NCBI GenBank assembly: GCA_026120035.1
Contig: JALRME010000066.1
Coordinates: forward strand, 4,500-68,499
Direction of reading: 5' to 3'
Length of the DNA stretch: 64,000 bases
Origin: Coleophoma eucalyptorum
Lineage: Eukaryota > Ascomycota > Leotiomycetes > Helotiales > Dermateaceae
Part shown: positions 57,512-64,000 of the stretch, one piece after another
Position numbering within the stretch: the stretch's first letter is position 1
How the letters are laid out: every line of letters starts with the position of its first letter
Translations under genes and position numbers: made by a program
The notes under the pieces: model-generated
Seen by the model: only the letters and a program-made list of their open reading frames with translations
Databases searched by the model: none
What the model was told of the DNA's origin: nothing

Positions 57512-58483
57512 TGTCAGCTTTGAGAGAAGTTAGAGACTATGGGTAGTTGGAGGATTTTATTACATCTCTGTAAGCCTGCGCTTCGATTTAGGTTGGTAAC
57601 AAGCCATTTCTTTACAGATCATCATACATGGTAGGATGGTGGAACGTAGGTAGTAGCGCGAATATCTCTAAAAATTTATTTCGCGATTACGCCAGTGGAT
57701 AGTACTATCTGCTCGCTCGGTAGATGGTATATCTTCTTGACCTCAGCAAGTGCCATGTTGGCTTTTCATGACCAGCTATCCCAAAAGTGGCCAAAATTGT
57801 GGGCTTCCCTGAGATCCATCGGCTCTGATGACGTGCTACAGTTAGGCGGGCATTTCGGGTTTATCTGCTAACTTACATGACTTTCTGAGTACTCATACGC
57901 TGCATTCCTACAGCATAACTCGACTGTGTGACGACTAATAGCCAAGGTTAAAGCCGGTGTGGCATATGAAATCGATGATGAATTCCAGGTGTGCCACATC
58001 GCTTCGAGTTGAGAGGACGAGAGCCAAAACTCCTGCATCGAGCACAGGAACAGAGGCGCACAGTGATCTTGAGCTTCTAGTCTATAGGAATCAAGTTTAT
58101 GAAATTAGTTCAGACGAGTACGCCATAATGCGTCTAGCCAATTGCCATGAGATGTGTAGTGGAGTATTGGTAGTGTGCTGATCATGAAGGTAGAGTCTGT
58201 CACCAGAAAGGATTGGCTGGGTTGCTGGCAGCCCCGAAGAGAGAAAGCAGCACTGTGTTTCTCACGATTGGTGTGATCATATGCTTCGTAGCCATGCGCT
58301 ATCAAGCAGCTGATTCCAGAGTTGCGAGTATCCGAAGAACCCTGACTTATTCTGGACGAGCGGTGATTGATCTCCGCCCCAACAACCCTACACGACGGCA
58401 TGTATATGTGTTCGCAAATTTCAAACCAACCGGTATCCCGTTGATTTTAAAAATAATACAGCGGACATTCAAACCTCGAGAGC
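57512..58483. other. Spacer between the transporter and the first dehydrogenase
   Basis: A 74-codon plus-strand frame (57957-58181) has protein-like composition (LELLVYRNQVYEISSDEYA) but no recognised motif; otherwise nothing. Confidence 0.4.
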
Positions 58484-59448
58484 ATGAAACCTTACATTAT
58501 GAACGGTGTGGCTCTAATCACTGGAGCTGCCAGCGGCATAGGAAGAGCATGCGCTGTAGTATTCGCTGAGGAAGGAGTAACACGCGTGATACTGGCAGAT
58601 GTGAATACCACCGGCCTTGAGGAGACCTCCAACATCCTTAAGCAACTTAATCCTAGAATGGAGACAGTAGTTGTCCAAGTCGACACCTCGTCTCCAGATG
58701 ATGTTCAGAAGATGGTGGATCTTGGCGTGGAAAGGTTCGGTGGTATTCATTATGCTGTCAATAGCGCTGGTGTTTCAACCGATTCTCGAGCTAAGACTGC
58801 CGACCTGGCCATTAATGCTTGGGATAGAGTCGTCAACATCAACTTGCGAGGCGTTTGGCTCTGTCAACGGGCAGTAATTCAGCAAATGCTGAAGCAAGAC
58901 TATCTCAACCCGGAACAGATGAAAACGAGATCCCCTCCTGAAAGGGGCTGTATCGTTAATATCTCAAGTATTGTGGGTAGAGCTGGACTTGCTGGAACTG
59001 GAGGGGTAAGTAAAATTCTTTTTCGAGGCATGGCTAATATGGTCACAGTACGCAGCTTCCAAGCACGGGGTCCTCGGTCAGACGAGGACAGATGCCATAT
59101 CATATGGAGCAGACGGCATAAGAATCAATGCTGTCTGTCCTGGTTTCATCGAGTGAGATATATCCTCTTAAAACAGATGTTCTGGGCTAAAAGTATCATG
59201 AGAACTGCTATGACAGAAAAAGCCATCAACATAGGATCATACTACGACAAGCTTATTGAGAATACGCCCATTGCTCGCTACGGCAAGCCAGAGGAGATTG
59301 CACAAACAGTAGTGTTCTTAGCTAGCACGCGAGCGAGCTATATTACAGGTAAAATTCTCACCAAGATGGTGACTGACATGAAAAATGACTAATTTGGTCG
59401 CTAGGTGAAGAAATATGTGTTGACGGTGGGTTGCTGCACAATATTTAA
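58484..59448 (+). CDS. Short-chain dehydrogenase/reductase, 274 aa
   Basis: Exons 58484-59005, 59049-59152, 59194-59348 and 59405-59448 join in frame; the third exon follows a 41-nt intron. It has the classical SDR elements: [11 protein letters not shown] (dinucleotide site, residues about 12-22), AVNSAGVS, the catalytic Ser in IVNISSIVG and YAASKHG (Tyr and Lys), then INAVCPGFI and a C-terminal ICVDGG. An acidic residue after strand 2 (ILADVN) favours NAD(H). It catalyses alcohol/ketone interconversion on an unknown substrate. It lies between the MFS gene and a second SDR, all on the plus strand. Met at 58499 is an alternative start closer to the fold. Confidence 0.9.
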
Positions 59449-60501
59449 ACAATTTATTACACCAAAATAAAGTTCAATTCACTTGGAATACGCCGGGGTT
59501 GGATGAAAGAGGTATTTTGTGAGGGCAGCACACAGCTTTCAGAGAGAATTATCAATATTGCATGTGTCCATTAGACTCTGAACAGAGGGTATAACTAGAT
59601 AAGCATGTACTTAGACAACTTGATCCTGATCAAGTGTTCTCGTTCTTAAGAAAACCTCCTATTCCTAGGTTTACTATATCCTACTCTATGATCGCTCACA
59701 GCGAGATCGCCACCGTAGTTTGCAAAAATAAAAGCATTGCTAAGCAGCTACATTAACACCAAAATTTTATCTACAGAATGATGCATCTTCAGAGTTTAAG
59801 CACTGCCCTTGCGCTCTTCCGCGAAGAGACTGAAAAATCTACTTGCTCGTAAAAGTCCAGCGCCCTCGGTGAATGAGCGCCGAGTAGATTCCCATGCTTC
59901 TCCAGATCGGAACGCAGTGTCTACAAGAGTCGCTGGTAACACGATAGGGTCTTGCTTTAGATATAGCGAGTTGGAGATTTCACGCCCCTAAAGTCGACGT
60001 CTTTGCAAAGCGTCAAGTGATTTCAAGCCAAAATGGGAGGCAAATTATTATACGGCAAAGTAATTAGAACTGGGGTGGCCTACTGGAGTTCGGGAAGCCG
60101 CGTAGACGCAGCAATGACTATGACGAACAAAGAGACCCGTGTCGGCCGGTAATCAAAGACCGGTCCTCACTCATACCCAATTTCGGATTGATAGCTCAAT
60201 CTACCAAATTGATCCTATTTTCGGATTCATGCTCTCAGTGGTCGAATACGAGATCGTCGAAAAAGATCACCCCACCACAGGTTCAAAACTCAAATTTGTG
60301 AGCGATGTATGTCCTATCTCTCTTGGTGCATCTATCTTTTCTCCTCATAGTCAGAATCCTCTGTTACAAATCTACACGACGTGTACTATTCGATTGCAAC
60401 TGGTCGTTGGTGTTCTTGATTAGGCAATCACTTAGATACTCAGTCTCACTGCCAATCTCCAGGCTCAATTGTTTTCCGCTAAATCGAAAAAAAGTGCTGA
60501 A
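59449..60501. other. Spacer between the two dehydrogenase genes
   Basis: No recognised gene. Several short frames near 60139-60547 lie upstream of the next start and are not supported. Confidence 0.5.
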
Positions 60502-61705
60502 ATGTCTAATACGTTCAATCCAGATGGCTCAAAGTTTGGGAAACTGAGGGATAAAGTCGTTGTTCTTACAGGTACGTGTTACGCAAGGCCTCGTATGCGC
60601 ACCGTACGTGCAGATATAGATTGTTCAGCATGGAAGCGTGTTCCAGCAATTTGGCAGGTGATTTTACTGAAACATTCTACTAGGTGGTGCAAATGGTATC
60701 GGTGCTTGCGTTGTTAAGGATTTGCATTCGAACGGTGGCAAGGTTATCTTTGGCGATTACGACGCCAAAGCCGGGGAAACACTCGCATCCTCTCTCGGGT
60801 CAGACGTCACCTTCCTCAAAATCAACGTCGCAGAATATGCGGACAATGTCAAGCTCTTTAAGCTGGCGCGTGAAAAGTACGGCCACGTCGACCACGCTGC
60901 TGCAGTCGCTGGCGTGGGCGAAAAGGGTGACTGGTTCAAGGCTGATCTGACTGTCGAGGATGTGGAAGAGCCTGAGCAGAATGGCACCATGGATACCAAT
61001 TTTCTGGGTGTATTGTATTTCATTCGAGTTGCACTGCCATACTTGAGGCTGGACAAGAAGGATGGAGAAGATAAGAGCTTGGTGCTCGTGGGCTCCGCAG
61101 CCGGATTTCGCGAATCGCCTGACCTACCGGTGTACAATGCCACCAAACACGGCGTCCAAGGTATCATGCGGGCCCTTCGCAAAAGACTCTGGGAGAGTGA
61201 TAAGATCCGCATCAATGTGGTCAACCCTGGCGTCACTGATACAAACATGGCGAACGTGGTTTCAGCCGCCTTTAGAAGAGCGGGATTGCCCGTGAACGTC
61301 CCCGCAGATCTCGCCGTTACCATCTTGGGTTTATTGACAGAGATGAACATGTGGGGGAAGTCAGTGTATGTTGAGGGAGGGAAAGGATGGGAATGGGAGA
61401 CTGGATATTGGGACACGATGCCGACGTGGCTGGGTGAAGGGCCTACGCAGAGGTTGAGGGATGGAATGAAGTTGGTCGCTTCGGTAGGTACATATTATGC
61501 TCCAGCTCACGGTAAAAGCTTTACTGATGAGACACCTTCTAGAGTAAAGTATGGGACTTTCACCGCGTGCAGGAGGCTACAAAATAGCAGGACGCGCTCA
61601 TCTCAATGTCTAGAACTGACTTACGCTGGACCATACAATGATCCGCGTTCTCGTTCCTTTAAGCCGTGGCATACCAGCACTGTTAAATCGAGGTTTTTAA
61701 TGTAG
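60502..61705 (+). CDS. Short-chain dehydrogenase/reductase with long C-terminus, 363 aa
   Basis: Exon 1 60502-60571 joins exon 2 60684-61705 in phase 1, completing the glycine motif VVLTG|GANGIGAC. An acidic residue after strand 2 (VIFGDYD) suggests NAD(H). Further elements are AAAVAGVGE, LVLVGSAAGF, YNATKHG (catalytic Tyr/Lys) and INVVNPGVTDTNM. The fold resembles 15-hydroxyprostaglandin-dehydrogenase-like fungal enzymes. About 60 residues after RLRDGMKLVAS are not conserved-looking. A GT site at 61482 suggests a last intron and a different short final exon, so the 3' end is uncertain. It stands between another SDR and a monooxygenase on the same strand. Confidence 0.85.
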
Positions 61706-62756
61706 GCACTCAGGAGACTTGATTCCGCATCGGATATTTAATGGGGAAGGACGGTGATCACGGTCGCCTAGAGAAAACGGTAGCCACTCCGCCATTACCT
61801 CGTTAAAATATATAGTATATATATAGGTGAATGAGTTAGTTCATTGTACGCGAACGATCTGTAGTGCATACTCTGCATAAAAAAACGAGCAAGATTCTCT
61901 TTGATAGAATTCCTCGCAATGGTGATTTTTAAAATGCTCTATAATTTACATCACTGTTCCTTGTTTTGCATCGGCTTCGGTAATAACGGGGGTTTCCAGT
62001 AATCATACAACTCCGTCATAATTTCACTTTCCACTATGAAACTTCCATGACACTCTAATCCATAAAGTTTAGTTGCTAACTCCAGCACCAGCGGTATTAC
62101 CAGATGCACCATTCGGCAGACGTGATTCAATACGCTGCGCCATAATAACCCTTATAGAGTCCAAACAGTGTTCCGCTATCTCTGAAAGCTCCTCAAACCA
62201 TCCTTATCAGGACCACAACGATTCACACCGTACCCTTGCGACAATGCCTTGCAGCTGACAGCAGCTGACACACACCCCACCATTTCCCGATGTCGCGCTT
62301 ATGCCTTCTCATCCATCTCCAGTAGCTCAAGATGTTGACCAACCACGCTTTGGATCTGCTTCTTGAGTCCCAGGCCAAAGCAGCCACGTACGGAGCGACT
62401 TTGTGAGCATCTCCTATTCATGTCCGTACCCCGCAACCATGTCAGACGATCTGTTCGCAATCTATAAGCGCTCGGCGTTCGATTGCCGTAGCAGTCCAAA
62501 ATGACCATACCTTCGGAGCTGCTATTATTGCACTAGCAATGCTTGTCGCGTTCCTGTTGGCGGCTGCCCGAGGAACGACCTCGTCTTGTGCGAGAGGAAA
62601 GTTTACTTACTTTTGGGGAGCCTCTAAGAATCGTTTCTTTGTGCTGCTGTGAAACAACAGAGAGCGATATTTTCTCGTGGCAGTTACTTATTCTATTCAT
62701 TCAATCAAGAATTGTTCAAGGGTAATTATTGTCCGTCAGTTGAAAGAGATACCACC
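61706..62756. other. Spacer before the monooxygenase gene
   Basis: No gene recognised; contains a short alternating TA run near 61806-61826. Confidence 0.5.
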
Positions 62757-64000
62757 ATGAGATCCATTGACCCTCCGCAGCCAGATCATGATGTGCTTGT
62801 CATTGGAGCAGGGTTGTCTGGCTGCTATGCTTGCTACAAGATGCAGGAGCTGAATATGAAAGTTAAGGTTCTCGAAGCAGGGTCATCAGTCGGAGGGACA
62901 TGGTATTGGAGTTAGTAATTGCATATCAAACTTGATAGCTTCATCTGATGCGATATAGATAGATATCCGGGTGCTCGATTTGACTGCGAATCGTATACTT
63001 ATGGATTCTTCTGGTCTCAGGAACTCCTGGATGAATGGAAGTGGACGGAGCACTTCGCACCGCAGGAGGAGACAGAACGCTATATAAGGTTCATTTGTGA
63101 TAAATATAATCTATGGCGAGATATGCAATTCAATACGCGGGTTTTAAAGGCACATTGGTCGTCGGACGGTCGCTATTGGACACTGGTTGACGAAGAAGGG
63201 CGCCAGTATACCTCGCGCTTCCTTATCACAGGTCTTGGGCTTCTGAACAATCCTACCCTGCCTAATATCCCAGGTGTGGAGAACTTCAAGGGCCAGGCCT
63301 TCCATACCTCCCGCTGGCCGAAAACAGTTGTCAACTTTGAGGGCAAGAACGTCGGTGTTATCGGTGTAGGAGCTACCGCAATCCAACTCATTCCAGAAGT
63401 AGCGAAGACAGCAAAGAGTCTCACGATTTTCCAGCGTACACCAAACTGGGTTAGTCGTCTCTCTCGGGACAAGCAGCTGTTTTCTCACTCAAATTAGGCA
63501 ATCCCGTTACATAACTCCAAGATTAGCGATGAAGAGATGGAGAAGATCCGCAAAAGTTACCCTGAATTATTAAAGAAAATAGATAGTACTCGATTAAGCT
63601 TTATGCATGATACTAGCACTGCCTCGATCTGGGAAGCGACTCCAGAAGAAAGAGAGGCATTCTGGGAGTATCTGTACGCACAGCCGGGATTCGGATTCTG
63701 GGTATCGAACTATAAAGAAATAGGTGTCGACCGAAAAGCGAACGCTCTTGTCAGTGAGTTTGTGGCAAAGAAGATTAAGCAACGTGTGAAGGACCCATGG
63801 ACTGCAGATAAGCTTGTTCCAAGGACTTATGGTAGTCCGATTCATCTCAAGGGATATATTCAAGGACTGACGGGCGATAGGATTTGGCCTTCGGCGTGTA
63901 CCCATGGAGACATACTTCTACGAGGTCTTCAATAAGCCAAACGTACGGCTTGTAGACCTCCTTGAGACACCGATACAGAGTATTAAGGAAGATGGCATAA
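62757..64000 (+). CDS. Baeyer-Villiger-type flavin monooxygenase, 5' part (runs off the window)
   Basis: Exons 62757-62910, 62959-63449, 63498-63831 and 63881 to the window end join in frame, giving about 366 residues so far. The N-terminal Rossmann motif is VIGAGLSGCYACY, with GTWYWNRYPGARFD for FAD binding. The Baeyer-Villiger fingerprint FKGQAFHTSRWP lies at 161-172 and the second, NADPH-binding motif is VIGVGATAIQ. Later segments (FQRTPNW, VPMETYFYEVFNKPNV) match the same family. Such enzymes insert oxygen next to a ketone, giving esters or lactones, or oxidise heteroatoms. Family members are usually 500-650 residues, so roughly 150-250 remain outside. The adjacent dehydrogenases could supply the ketone. 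Confidence 0.92.

Noticed and set aside
60757..61416. 219-codon minus-strand frame opposite the second dehydrogenase
   Set aside because: It mirrors the strongly conserved SDR coding strand and has no motif of its own.
1..64000. CRISPR arrays, bacterial operons, rRNA genes
   Set aside because: No regularly spaced repeats, ribosome-binding sites or rRNA cores were seen, and the genes are spliced fungal genes.

Overview
The window looks like a chromosomal segment of a filamentous ascomycete (Pezizomycotina, possibly a plant-associated species; the lineage is inference). The evidence is small GT-AG introns of about 41-220 nt in most genes; fungal families such as a CFEM/PTH11-type receptor, a Zn2Cys6 regulator, two cutinases and two DUF6594 proteins; and AT-rich transposon relics full of C-to-T/G-to-A stop codons, as left by repeat-induced point mutation (RIP). 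Exon joins were worked out by hand from splice sites, reading phase and family conservation. Those given as precise joins keep one open frame; the few that do not are flagged.

Left part (1-8.8 kb): the 3' end of a TPR-repeat protein, a RIP-degraded Fot1/pogo relic, a weak hypothetical ORF, two divergent copies of a probable tRNA-derived SINE flanking a haloacid-dehalogenase gene, then nearly 3 kb without a gene. 8.8-16 kb: a secreted type-B carboxylesterase, a degraded DUF3435-like relic, a broken nitrilase and a retropepsin-like gene with a coiled-coil tail. 17.8-28.1 kb: two DUF6594 membrane proteins, a broken alpha-carbonic anhydrase, a six-exon berberine-bridge-type FAD oxidase and an ankyrin gene frameshifted by a perfect 10-bp tandem duplication.

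29-46.3 kb: a CFEM/PTH11-like receptor, an alpha/beta-hydrolase that has lost its nucleophile serine, an intronless phospholipase-D-like protein with a basic tail, two cutinases flanking a second Fot1-like relic, a Zn2Cys6 transcription factor and a convergent PhnZ-like HD-domain protein. 46.3-53.4 kb is mostly decay: a broken transcription-factor gene with part of a second copy, a Mutator-like transposase relic, and a 0.44-kb MITE-like element whose ends resemble the end of the pogo relic at 494.

53.4-64 kb groups genes typical of a fungal metabolite cluster: a CmcJ/NvfI/AsaB-type oxidoreductase diverging from a TRI12-like MFS transporter, two short-chain dehydrogenases and a Baeyer-Villiger-type monooxygenase that runs off the right edge. 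Their adjacency suggests a shared oxidative pathway plus export, but no core synthase lies inside the window, so the product cannot be named. The cutinases, carboxylesterase and CFEM receptor fit a life in contact with plant material; this too is inference.
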